Assembly: GCA_025642075.2 (NCBI GenBank)
Contig: JAODUO010000429.1
Span: 106,001-170,000 of the forward strand
Direction: 5' to 3'
Length of the DNA stretch: 64,000 nt
Source of the DNA: Ridgeia piscesae
Lineage: Eukaryota; Annelida; Polychaeta; Sabellida; Siboglinidae
In this document: one piece after another, positions 22,166 to 32,878 of the stretch
Position numbering within the stretch: the stretch's first letter is position 1
How the letters are laid out: every line of letters starts with the position of its first letter
Notes under the pieces: model-generated
What the model was told of the DNA's origin: nothing
The model's database searches: none
What the model saw: only the letters and a program-made list of their open reading frames with translations
Translations under genes and position numbers: made by a program

Positions 22166-25100
22166 CTGCAACACATGGCACGTCTACGTGAATATGCTAA
22201 CTTGGACCCATGGTAAACGTATCTCCTCTTAGGTGTCTGACTCCCACACGCATTCATTCTTCCCTTCTGCAATATGATTATGGAATCAGATCCCGGAAAT
22301 AACCCTGTCTGCCTGTTCTCCCTCCCCGTTTATCTACAGAAGGCACCCCGGAATGTGGATTATTGCTCTGTACGTGGATTACTACATTACCCATGAGAAG
22401 AGAAGAAATTTCCTCACCTCTTTCTAAGTGCATTCCCGTCCTGATTTACTAACTGGAAATTAATTTATGTAATCATAGGTGTTTATTTAGATTTATTTGT
22501 TTCAATAATTTATGTCAATTGGTCTCCACAAGGTGTCATGATTTTTGGCATTATATAGCAGTATTCTGCACCTGTGCAGTACAAGCCCTGCAGTTCTGAC
22601 ATTATAATCACATACACTTACTAGTAATTGAAACCGTTTCTATACATGGAGATTACGTTAAAATGTAATTGTTTTAAACCTGTATTAGAATGGATTATTT
22701 GAAAAAGAAAATGGTCCGAAAGATGCGTTTTGATTTAGTTAAATGCAATCATTAGGTGTGTGAATTAAATCTCAAATCATATAATTACGTCCTGCGTGTT
22801 GGTGTAATTGCACTGCATGGTGTAACTGGTTTCAGATTACATATACTGTTATGTCATTGTCCTAGTCCATTGTAGGTATATGCGATGTGCAATGGCATAA
22901 TTTGCTACGATTACTATGCAATCATATATTTGTGAGGCATTTTGCTTTGGCCAAATGTTTGCATACCTTTTCCTGTATACCCAGCCAGCATAACAACAGA
23001 TGGGTGACTAAGTTTGGCATATATCGGTAGATATGCCACTGTTATACACTATTAGCTGGTTCGGTGGTTCAGTGCTATGCTTAAGGTTCCGACCGTAGTT
23101 ACACTTTTGGAGCATTTAAGTAGTTCCTAAATATATACAAATTAACCTATTTAGGTAATTTTATATATGCCAAGAAATGACAGCATTCAGCTAACAAGGC
23201 AGGACTGTGAGGAACATATTATTGTCAGCGAGTAGTGGCAATATGGAACTAGTTTAAAGACACATATACAGGTATTTTTAAGGAGACATTCCTGAAACTG
23301 CACCTTAATTTGAGCAAAAAGTGCCAATTTTTATTTCAAGTGGCTTTGAAAACATCAAAGTAGCTAGAAGTATGCAATTTTGAAACTGTTTTGAAGTACA
23401 CAGTTTTTGACAGCACTTATTCAGGTCAACATATCAATGACGTAATGGCAGTGGCTGTGAATAAGTTGATATTAAGTTGAATATCCTGTTTTCTTAAAAC
23501 AAGACACTGCCACCAACAGGAACATGTACTGTGTTCTATGCCCTAAAATTCCATAATAGTCAACATTCTGAATTCCAACAGCTAATGTTGGATTTCTGCC
23601 ATACTTACACCATGACAAATATTACTAGAAAAAAACTAGAGTCAGATCATAAAAATTGATACCGAGACATTTTTGTCCATCTCATCTGTTATCACAGCCT
23701 GGGTAAACGCCTATACACTCAGCCACCAGAGAACCTGGCATATTTTCACACGCTGCCCCACCCAGTCCTATCAACAAACACCAGCCCATAAACCACTACT
23801 AAGAGGGGATATTTCTAACCCAGCCTGTAAGAGATCACAGCTTAAACGCTGTCGAGTGGGCACCCACCACTTCTTATCATGTGCACTCAATCGCCGTTTG
23901 GACATACCTGTTGCTATCACTGTTAACATGTAAACTGGTGTGAGTAAATCAGGCCAGATTACCTTTAGTCGAAGTTTGTTTGGCCATCACTGGCCTGCTC
24001 ATGTTGAGGTAAACGTAAGGTGTGTTTGGCTACCTGAAGATGTTAATTGGCTGATACAAATTGTGCATTGTTTAGCTTGTCAATTTTTATACACACTTTC
24101 ATAGATAATATGGTCGGTATTTTTATATATGTTAAACATTTGTGAAATGTTTTAATGATGGCTTCTTACCCTGAGGTTATTATTTAAAACTTAAAAACTG
24201 TCATCCAAAATAAATATCATATAAAATGTTACATATATAAACACATTTTTCACTTCACATCCATGGCCAATGACGGACTAGTAATACAGAAATTTAAGCA
24301 CAGGTTTTGTCAGGCTGCAAATGTGTCTGCCATGATTCCGAAAGGAAGACATCTTTGTTACTGATTAGCCCATTGATAATTTTTGGTGGCACTATTAATG
24401 TCTCCTGTGTCATATTTTTTAAAGGATTTGTTCCCTTGCATCCATTTGAACTAATCACACTGACCATTATGAGAAAAGTACTTCTGTTTTTGTTTTGTCA
24501 TCCTGATGATTATATTTAATATATTATATATTTATACTTGATGCATGTATGAGTCTGCATGTTATATTAAATAATCTAATTAAGACTATTACCATGTTAA
24601 AACATGAATTGCTATAATTTTTTATGAAGCCAGATGAATAACGTAGCAAAATTAGCAGAAATAATAACCTAGGATAGAACTGAAATATCACCTATCTGAT
24701 ACAATCCCACACAAATTCTCAGATTTCATCAATTTGTAAAAACAGACTGGCTGCCACAATATTTGCGAAGGTTCGCTGCCACAATTAAACTACCCGGAAA
24801 TGTTTTTGAGCATTTCACGTACGCACAGTTGTGCTGTCTGTCATAAGTCACTACTACAAGGCCACGCAATCTACGTATGGATTCACAATATCACTCGTGT
24901 CACGGAACACATTACACCGAACTCAACGGCAATTTTGGAAGGTTAATTGGCTGATTCATGGAAACAAATTGCACACCAAAATACTGAAGGCACCTGGGGC
25001 AGGGTAGTTTATGGCGACTTCACACCGGCTTATAAACAATTATCAACAAGATGGCACGATATGGCAGCGTGAGCCGACGGGAACACTCGGAAGATCTGTG

Positions 25101-25734
25101 GCACCTGCCGACATCTGGCATATGGCAAGTTGGCAGCAGTAGACAAACTCACTCCCAGTTTACTGGGAGATTAACGAAGCCCCCCTACTGGACTCAACGC
25201 CCACACAGTTGGAGGCTCTGGCCTCTCCCTCCAGGTGGCTTCTACCTGCCGGCCGGTCTGGCTGCGAGTCCACACCTTAAGGAACCACTCGACTGGCAGG
25301 GACAAGGGGCTGTTTCAGCAACTTCCTTACATTCATTTCCTAATTTTGCTCTTTAGAATTATGATCGATTTCTCTCCTACATGTTGTGTACTGTAAACTG
25401 TCAACACCAGAATGCGCCACTGGGTGCTTTCACTGGTGTGTCAATGTTGGAAAAGCTCCCTAAATTTGACAATGAATCATGTTTATTTTTTGATTTCTCT
25501 TATCACAGCATGCATTGAATATATTGTGTACTTGGTCATAATTGTCCTGTTCAAAGTAGTCAACATTCAGCACCAATAACTGGGCTTAGTTCAATGTGGG
25601 CTTTGCTTTGTAGTAATGATTCAGGTTAGTTCCGTGCGACTTTACCTTTGTGCAAATAATTCTTTCTAATTTACAGTTGCCTTAGATTTGCATGACTGAT
25701 TAAGTTTAGCTGAATGTAGCCTTGACTTTGCAAA

Positions 25735-26117
25735 CTAATGTTATCTAGATCTGTGTGACCCCTCACCTTGCACCAGTCTAGTTCAGTAAGGCCTGTGTTT
25801 GCACCAATAACTAATGTTATCTAGATCTGTGTGACCCCTCACCTTGCACCAGTCTAGTTCAGTAAGGCCTATGTTTGCACCAATAACTAATGTTATCTAG
25901 ATCTGTGTGACCCCTCACCTTGCACCAGTCTAGTTCAGTAAGGCCTGTGTTTGCACCAATAACTAATTCTATCTAGATCTGTGTGACCCCTCACCTTGCA
26001 CCAGTCTAGTTCAGTAAGGCCTGTGTTTGCACCAATAACTAATTCTATCTAGATCTGTGTGACCCCTCACCTTGCACCAGTCTAGTTCAGTAAGGCCTGT
26101 GTTTGCACCAATAACTA
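25735..26117. repeat. 76-bp minisatellite, about 5 copies
   Basis: Copies are spaced at exactly 76 bp, judged by the CTAGATCTGTGTGACCCCTC word starting at 25745, 25821 and 25897. Each unit ends in a segment (AGTTCAGTAAGGCCTGTG plus TTTGCACCAATAA) that is clearly related to the 42-bp unit that follows. Confidence 0.92.
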
Positions 26118-27062
26118 ATTCTAGTTCAATGTGGCCTTGGTTATGCACCAATAACCCAGTTTAGTTCAATGTGGCCTTGGCTTAATGCACCAATAACTCA
26201 GTTTAGTTCAATGTGGCCTTGGCTTAATGCACCAATAACCCAGTTTAGTTCAATGTGGCCTTGGCTTAATGCACCAATAACCCAGTTTAGTTCAATGTGG
26301 CCTTGGCTTAATGCACAAATAACCCAGTTTAGTTCAATGTGGCCTTGGTTTAATGCACCACTAACTCAGTTTAGTTCAATGTGGCCTTGGCTTAATGCAC
26401 CAATAACCCAGTTTAGTTCAATATGGCCTTGGCTTAATGCACCAATAACCCAGTTTAGTTCAATGTGGCCTTGGCTTAATGCACCGATAACTCAGTTTAG
26501 TTCAATGTGGCCTTGGTTTAATGCACCGATAACTCAATTTAGTTCAATGTGGCCTTGGTTTAATGCACCAATAATTCAGTTTAGTTCAATGTGGCCTTGG
26601 TTTAATGCACCGATAACTCAGTTTAGTTCAATGTGGCCTTGGCTTAATGCACCAATAACTCAGTGTAGTTCAATGTGGCCCTTTGGTTTAATGCACCGAT
26701 AACTCAGTTTAGTTCAATGTGGCCTTGGTTTAATGCACCGATAACTCAGTTTAGTTCAATGTGGCCTTGGTTTAATGCACCGATAACTCAGTTTAGTTCA
26801 ATGTGGCCTTGGTTTAATGCACCATAACTCAGTTTAGTTCAATGTGGCCTTGGTTTAATGTACCAGTAACTCAGTTTAGTTCAATGTAGTCTTGGTTTAA
26901 TGCACCAATAACTCAGTTTAGTTCAATGTGGCCTTGGTTTAATGCACCAATAACTCAGTTTAGTTCAATGTGGCCTTGGTTTAATGCACCAATAACTCAG
27001 TTTAGTTCAATGTGGCCTTGGTTTAATGCACCACTAACTCAGTTTAACTGAGTGTGTCCTTG
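26118..27062. repeat. 42-bp minisatellite, about 22 copies
   Basis: The unit is AGTTCAATGTGGCCTTGG(T/C) followed by TTAATGCACCAATAACTCAGT. The 42-bp period (14 codons) leaves a plus frame open for 177 codons until small indels close it; it encodes only the repeat. Variants (caataacCc versus cGataacTc) cluster in neighbouring copies, indicating local duplication. Confidence 0.95.
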
Positions 27063-28047
27063 GCTTGGCACTAATACATCAGTCCATTTTGCTTTGTACA
27101 CAAATAACTCAAACAATCACTACATCCAATTCATTGGAATCAGTTCAGGTACAATTGCTATTAATTGTGAATACAATGTCATGCTTTTTTATTCCAGGAA
27201 ATTATGAGTTCTGAAATTCTTGGTTCACTATTTAACAGATTGGCCTGTAACACATTATATTCATGTGTTACAGACTTAGAATGGACAGCCTTCATTTATT
27301 TATGTATTTTAAAAAAAAGCCAGAAACTCATCATATAAATTTGTTTTTAAGATAAGAGAGATTCTTATCGGAATCCCAACTGAGGAGAGATCGCCAGTGC
27401 ACTATATGACCCCCACACTCAAACCAGTAGGTAAAAAGCTAAGTATTTTATGATATCCTTTCTAACATGCGCTCAAGATGATGAGCTTCCTGGAAGGCAT
27501 AAACTAGTTGATGGCATATTTAGTGCACCTCTGCTCATTTGCTTGAATACGTGGGTGGACGGCGGAGACAAGGAGAATGAGTCAGGCTGATTCATACTTG
27601 TAGGTATGAGCAAAGTTTCAATTAATTCATATAATTCAGGAAGACCAGTCAAAATATTACTATGGCATATGTTGACAACTTGAAAGTTGCTTACTAATTT
27701 AAAGTCTTGAAGCACATTTTTCGTGCCAACTCATAATTAGTAACATGAAACATCATGCACCGACTGTATAGTCAACTTGAATAGCAATATGAGTTTTCAA
27801 AATTCATGGCCCGTAAAACTAACATCAACTTTCTATACGCCCTTAACACCTATTAAATTTGGCCACGACAAATTATTGAAATCACATTATTCTGCACCTT
27901 AGCTGATTTATGGTCAATGGTGAATCCAAAACAACTTTAGTAGAACAATTACGACTATTAACTGCTGCACTGTGCAAAGGTACAAATAGAGTAAATGACA
28001 ATTTAACCCTTAGGCTTCTATAACAGGAACAAACAGGAAATACTTAC

Positions 28048-28066
28048 ATTTGTTTCTTCAGTTGTT
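28048..28066 (-). CDS. twitchin exon 8: 19-nt linker microexon
   Basis: Bounded by TTTTGTAG and AAT|GTAAGT. It enters in phase 1 and leaves in phase 2, giving EQLKKQ plus a split Ile. It joins the end of Ig C (LALNF) to the start of Ig D (KVIKPVIS). Without it the two flanking exons are out of phase, which supports both its reality and its constitutive use. Confidence 0.75.
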
Positions 28067-28500
28067 CTACAAAATAGAAAAGAAATAATATAATTCAGTG
28101 GTACAAACAATGGTCTTTCCTTAACAATGATGAATCACTTCTATGCTGAAATGTTACACTTTGTGTAAAGGATATATCGACATACCAAAGATGTTAAAAG
28201 TATTCATTAAAATGATTACATAACCAGAACAGTCACCCAGAGCAAAGAACCCACATGGCCAGTGAACAAGGAAACCCTTATCAAGAGTCAATTGTTTTGT
28301 ACTTTATTAACCCACCTTTTGAGATATGTCTATTTCGTTGAATAATAACATATCCTGCAAGCAACTAAGTGGACTCTTTAACTACAAATTCTCCATAACC
28401 TATTGTATCCAAACAAACAGGTTCTTTGGCTAATGGTCTTTGCGCAGTACCCACACATATTGAAAAAACCCAATCACTCCAATCTCCAAGGGAAACTCAC
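28067..28500 (-). other. intron 7
   Basis: About 0.4 kb, AT-rich, with no feature seen. Confidence 0.7.
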
Positions 28501-28588
28501 CAAAGTTGAGAGCCAGGTTTGCGTTGCTTGTTCCGAACTCATTCTGTGCAGTACACTTGTAGCTGCCACCGTCCTCAGCAGTAGGGTC
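28501..28588 (-). CDS. twitchin exon 7: C-terminal part of Ig domain C
   Basis: 88 nt, phase 0 to phase 1, with acceptor TATCCTCCAG and donor TTTG|GTGAGT. The peptide is DPTAEDGGSYKCTAQNEFGT then SNANLALNF. E-D-G-G-S-Y-K-C is the strand F motif with Cys; N-E-F-G is the F-G turn; A-N-L-A-L-N-F is strand G. It has the same length and phases as the exon at 21135-21222, showing that the Ig modules arose by duplication with conserved intron positions. Confidence 0.93.
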
Positions 28589-29307
28589 CTGGAGGATAAA
28601 TACACACCATGTAACTGAATCTTTATTTCTAGGCAACACACATACAAACACAGGACCAGATTTCCAAAACATGACATTCCAGTAATGACCTGAGGCGAGA
28701 GGCCAAACTGGGTGTGAAAATAAATAAGTTACATGATTTGCCATAAACAACCTTGAAATCCATCCTCTTTAATATGCCTGTATTCTCTTATAGTTATAGT
28801 ATTGAATTATACCATGGAAAATACCACCCATTTGATTATTTTTATAGTAAGACATGTTCTTCCCGAGATGGTATCTGTTGTAGCACATGGTCATACATCC
28901 TAGACACCATTACATCAACCTTTATGATGTATTTATATTTTATAAATATATACTGAAACAGCTCGCAATGATTTATCTGCCAACTTGCTCACTGATAAAT
29001 CACTGCAAGCCTTCTGATTGTACATTCAGAACACCTTTATGACAGTCAAAACATACCACTAAGTTTAATCAAAACACTCCAGAATCTGGTAAAATATCAA
29101 AGAAATATACAAATATATTTATTTATTATTGCAGCTAAGTAATTATCAATTATTCTATATATTTCCAACAATTTTCTACATAATACAATCCCTCTAAATA
29201 AAATGTCTTAACTTATGGATATGTCAACATGTAATGTGTTACTGTGTAAGTGAATTATCATGAATGATCTTCAACAGGTTATGGTATAAACGACGGGATC
29301 TACTCAC
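28589..29307 (-). other. intron 6
   Basis: About 0.7 kb, AT-rich; nothing else seen. Confidence 0.7.
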
Positions 29308-29515
29308 CGATACTTCCAGAATGAGTCTGTAGGAGTCTGCAGCTGATCCAGCCTCCATCCGGATCACGATCCGTCCCCCAGAACTGAGGGCAGTCGCCCC
29401 TTGGAACCAGGTGACCTTTGGCTCTGGCTTGGCCTCGAGTAGGATGGACATGATGATACGTCCACCCTCTTGTCTGATCGACGGCTTCTCCAGGAACTTG
29501 GGGGGTTTGCCATCC
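29308..29515 (-). CDS. twitchin exon 6: N-terminal part of Ig domain C
   Basis: 208 nt, phase 2 to phase 0, with acceptor TTCCATAG and donor ATCG|GTGAGT. The peptide is DGKPPKFLEKPSIRQEGGRI, then IMSILLEAKPEPKVTWFQGA, TALSSGGRIVIRMEAG and YRLILEVS. P-P-K-F-x-x-K-P is the A strand and V-T-W-F the strand C Trp; the strand B Cys is replaced (IIMSI). The intron just upstream carries decayed tandem copies of this exon's first 30 bases. Confidence 0.93.
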
Positions 29516-29555
29516 CTATGGAACAGGGTAATAGTAGTCAGCCCAGTATGGAGGG

Positions 29556-29905
29556 TGGCTAAGAACTTGGGGGGGCTTGCCATCTCTACACAACAAGGCA
29601 ATAGTACAGTCAGACCAATATGGACTGGATGGTAAATGAGAACTTTAATAAAACATTGATCCATCGATCCATCGATCCATCGATCCATCGATCCATCGAT
29701 CCATCGATCCATCGATCCATCGATCCATCGATCATCATCCATCGATCCATCCCCAGCCACCCACACCCATCCACCCACACACCCACCCATCCATCCAACT
29801 TAATTTGGAGGTTTCCATCTCTACACAACAGGACAATAGTAGTCACACAACTGTGGAAGGTGTGTATAAACTTGGGTGGGGCTTGCCATCTCTACACCGA
29901 CTATG
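29556..29905 (-). pseudogene. tandem decayed duplicates of the exon 6 splice junction
   Basis: The minus-strand words matching intron pyrimidines + AG + GATGGCAA(A/G)CCCCCCAAGTT recur near 29560-29605, 29805-29840 and 29870-29900, in the same orientation as the true junction at 29485-29520. The first copy keeps an AG but has seven Cs instead of six, shifting the frame, and then reads into a stop-rich sequence. The copies at 29805 and 29870 are shorter and more diverged. They look like a local tandem duplication of about 65-70 bp. Confidence 0.75.
29657..29750. repeat. (CCATCGAT)n 8-bp repeat
   Basis: About eleven copies of an 8-bp unit that contains the palindrome ATCGAT, followed by CCACCCATCC-type sequence to about 29800. 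It splits the duplicated exon-junction block. Confidence 0.95.
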
Positions 29906-30242
29906 TAGAGATATACCAGTACATGAAGGCAGTCGAGAGTTTGTTGAGATGAGCAGAATGCACAAAGATAAGTGACATTTACCAAGGAAGCACAGAAAAC
30001 AGAAGTGGGTGGTAGAAAGAGGAATGCTGAAAATGATCATTATAATATGAATATTTAATTGGCACCTTTTTCAGTGTTATCTCCTAAAAGTGCTGTACAA
30101 GTTCATTAAAACAAACAAGAAACTGTATTGAAGGGCCAGAGGTGAACAGCTGATGATGAGATAATGGGTTATTGTTAGTTGTACACCTGATGAGATACTA
30201 AATTTGTTATGGCAGTTTCAGGTATATACAAAATACACTTAC

Positions 30243-30258
30243 TTGGATTTCTGTGCTC
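30243..30258 (-). CDS. twitchin exon 5: 16-nt linker microexon
   Basis: GAGCACAGAAATCCAA is bounded by TTATTTCAG and GTAAGT. It enters in phase 1 and leaves in phase 2, giving GAQKSK across the joins between Ig B (INLNL) and Ig C (DGKPPKF). The flanking exons cannot be joined in frame without it. It resembles the 16-nt microexon at 63882-63897 in length, in phase and in the ...GAQ... peptide. Confidence 0.8.
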
Positions 30259-31136
30259 CTGAAATAACAAGGATTAGAATTTGATTAGTTGTTTTGCATA
30301 CAAATATAAAACACATTCAGAATTATAGTCCTATAAAAATAATAATTTTATATTTGAACAATTGTTAAACTCAAACTCAAACTGGTGTATGGATATTAGA
30401 ACCATTTTATCAAGAGCAGTTTGTTCTATATAAATACCACCAATCTATTAAGTTTCCCGCAGTGAAGCACATAGACGCAAGAGCACTCTGTGCACTGGTC
30501 AGCCTTCTGCATCATCAGTCATGTATTATGGTGTTCCCAAAGTTTTCAATGTGCTAATCACAGGATATACATGGGACAACATTCTCTGTTATGTTGTAAT
30601 GATATAAGCCCACTATCACAGCATATCCGTCTGTGATACACAGCAATGCACCCTCTCTCTGCCGTCAACCCGGTGTATCTAGTGCAAGATGTCTACATTC
30701 CTTGCAATATCAAGCCCAAGGTGTTGTTTTGTTAATGATAGCAAGTCATTAATCTGTGCGTCAGAATTTCGCAAATGGACCTACGAATTTGCATTGTAAT
30801 GTGGCATTGATTGACATAACAAGAGACAGGACAACAACTGAGACACTGACACATGGATTTCAAGTAACAGTGGGTAAAACAAAACGTTGTTAATGAAACT
30901 AGACACAGGTTTCTCATTAAACATATACAATGATAACATATATTAATAAACATATTGCTAAATCTACAGGCATACTGTGTCAGTACAAAAATGCAGTAAG
31001 GATCAAATCGTACGAAGCGGATATAGGTATATGACCACTTTCACTTTCAGTTTCAACCAATTGTTGCTAACATTACATTTCAAACAAAATTAATGTATAA
31101 AACAACAAAACAATTTGGAAAAAAACTGTAACTCAC
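30259..31136 (-). other. intron 4
   Basis: About 0.9 kb, AT-rich, with no repeat or coding signal seen. Confidence 0.7.
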
Positions 31137-31436
31137 CGAGATTCAAGTTAATGTTTGCGTTTGACTCTCCGAGCTTGTTCTTGGCAGTGACCTTGTAACT
31201 CCCCCCGTCGGCCTCCGAGATCGTTGCGATCTGCAGCAACAGGACATAGTTGGCGCCATCTGTCTGCGTCGCGATCTTGTAGTGGCCGCCATCTTGGATG
31301 ACCGTGTCACCGTGGTACCATGTGATGATGGGCGATGGGTCCGCCGTGAGACGCACCTCGAACACAACTCCGGCCCCAACTTGTTTGATCGCTGGCTTGG
31401 CTGTGAACTTGGGGGCCATCCCTGCCGCCTTCGACT
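31137..31436 (-). CDS. twitchin exon 4: complete Ig domain B
   Basis: 300 nt, phase 1 to phase 1, with acceptor GTCTACAG and donor CTCG|GTGAGT. The peptide runs SKAAGMAPKFTAKPAIKQVG, AGVVFEVRLTADPSPIITWY, HGDTVIQDGGHYKIATQ, ANYVLLLQIATISEADGGSY and KVTAKNKLGESNANINLNL. A whole I-set Ig domain lies in one exon: A strand A-P-K-F-x-x-K-P, Trp in I-I-T-W-Y, strand F E-A-D-G-G-S-Y-K, F-G turn N-K-L-G-E-S. Both Cys positions are Val. Ig A and Ig C are each split, so this module has lost an intron or the others gained one. Confidence 0.95.
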
Positions 31437-31618
31437 CTGTAGACACAGCAAACCTGGTCATTCACAGCTACCGGGTTTATTCACTCGCAAAGGAAAACAG
31501 TAACATGTTTCCCTTCAAATAGGAATGTATGTCAACAAGATCATTTTAAAGTTTTTGTTATTTTACTGACTTAATATTATTTTATGTTTTTACATAACAT
31601 GTTTATTTTTGTGTCATA

Positions 31619-31817
31619 AAGGGATACTCCAGTCAGTGAGAGGTTCACAGCATTTACTTTCATATGTATACTGAGTCCAAGATAGCATGTTTTTTGTACA
31701 ATTATACTATAATTAATTGCTTATTAACGATCTTTATGCACACTTACTATGAACAACCAATATAGTATACATATGTAAGTTAAAACTGTGAACCTCTCAC
31801 TGACTGGCATATCCCTT
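31619..31817. mobile_element. short inverted-repeat element with TA flanks (MITE)
   Basis: About 200 bp. The left end AAGGGATACTCCAGTCAGTG and the right end are inverted repeats over about 55 bp with a few mismatches; the repeats extend through CATATGTATACT. The element is bordered by TA at 31617-31618 and 31818-31819, the target duplication typical of Tc1/mariner-type elements. It has no coding capacity, so it would depend on a transposase elsewhere. Confidence 0.8.
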
Positions 31818-32797
31818 TAAATGTTCAAACATCACACTGTGATTATGACACACAAAAATATTTAATTTTTATTTTGTAATAATTTTATCTGAACAACATT
31901 CAACATGACACTGCCTAAACGCCTGGACATCAGTTAGTCCTGTACATCAGTTAGTAATGAAAACTACAGATTTAGATGCATAAATCTTAACCCACATAAG
32001 ACAAAGGGTGAAAAGTGAGATCCACTGTGAAGTCACATCAGGTATCTTGATCTATTATTTTATCACCTCCAATAATCACACAGAACGACATTGAATTTAT
32101 GCCAACCTACAGATCAAAACAGGCCACAACACTAAAAGGTAGGATGAACCCTTTATTTCTTCCATATTCCTTATATATGTTGGCAATTCAGTTGAACTCA
32201 ATACATGTAAACTGTGTGGACTCCTAGCCTTACAGTTGAAGTGAGAACATCCTGAGTGGTGCAGAAGAAGAAAGAATAATACACCAAGACCTGCTGCCAG
32301 CCTGTGTCAGTGCCGGAATTCCCATCTAAACATCTCCAGTTCTGGTCAAGTTTATTCACATGCTGTGCCACATACCACCAATACCCAACATGTCCTAAAT
32401 ACACTTCTCTCTTCACTATTCGTAGATTTACAGTGCCTCCTGGTGGGCATATTTGCAACTATGCTGTTCAATAACGACCATGATGACTTGACTCAAATTG
32501 GCTGTCTTGCATATATTCAGGATAATGCCACATAGTTTAATGTCATCATTCAAGGACGAGGTCATCAAAAACAATCTGTAGGGTAAACCTTGGATGTGAA
32601 AATGCACCCAGTATGGTTAGGGTTGTTACTGAGTACCGAGGTATGCCAATAGCGAGGCCCATAAGAGGGACTCCATCACATGCATGTTACATGTACTTAT
32701 GTTACACCAGTAGGGTGACTCCAGTGATAGCAGTATATAATTGTCGTAATGGGAGCCTTCCTCACCTTGTTGCATTGTCCTCCTGTCCTGTCCTGAT

Positions 32798-32878
32798 CTG
32801 ACCTGACCTGACCTGACCTGACCTGACCTGACCTGACCTGACCTGACCTGACCTGACCTGACCTGACCTGACCTGACC
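32798..32878. repeat. (TGACC)n pentanucleotide array, about 16 copies
   Basis: A pure 5-bp repeat of about 80 bp. On the minus strand it reads AGGTCAGGTCA..., so the nuclear-receptor half-site AGGTCA occurs every 5 bp and perfect DR4 spacing (half-sites 10 bp apart) occurs throughout. Functional use is not implied. Confidence 0.97.

Larger units (their letters stand above)
22166..28047 (-). other. intron 8
   Basis: About 5.9 kb. It contains a 76-bp array (25735-26117) that passes directly into a 42-bp array (26118-27062), with diverged relatives from about 25560. A GC-rich block at 25040-25330 contains a 101-codon plus-strand frame without family resemblance. The rest (22166-25040 and 27063-28047) is AT-rich and I see nothing in it. 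Confidence 0.72.
29516..30242 (-). other. intron 5 with decayed copies of the exon 6 junction
   Basis: About 0.7 kb. Between 29516 and 29905 it holds three further partial copies of the exon 6 acceptor plus its first codons, interrupted by an 8-bp repeat (29657-29750). Confidence 0.8.

Noticed and set aside
24170..24190. CAG followed directly by GTAAG on the minus strand (recursive-splice-like site)
   Set aside because: Single AG|GT juxtaposition without a pyrimidine tract; expected by chance at this scale.
26169..26702. 177-codon frame of MWPWLNAPITQFSS repeats
   Set aside because: 42-bp array, period divisible by three; no start context or flanking exon.
32773..32799. 27-nt phase-preserving segment between AG and GTGAGG on the minus strand
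   Set aside because: The acceptor lies inside the (TGACC)n array and has no pyrimidine tract; the peptide (QDRRTMQQ) has no support.
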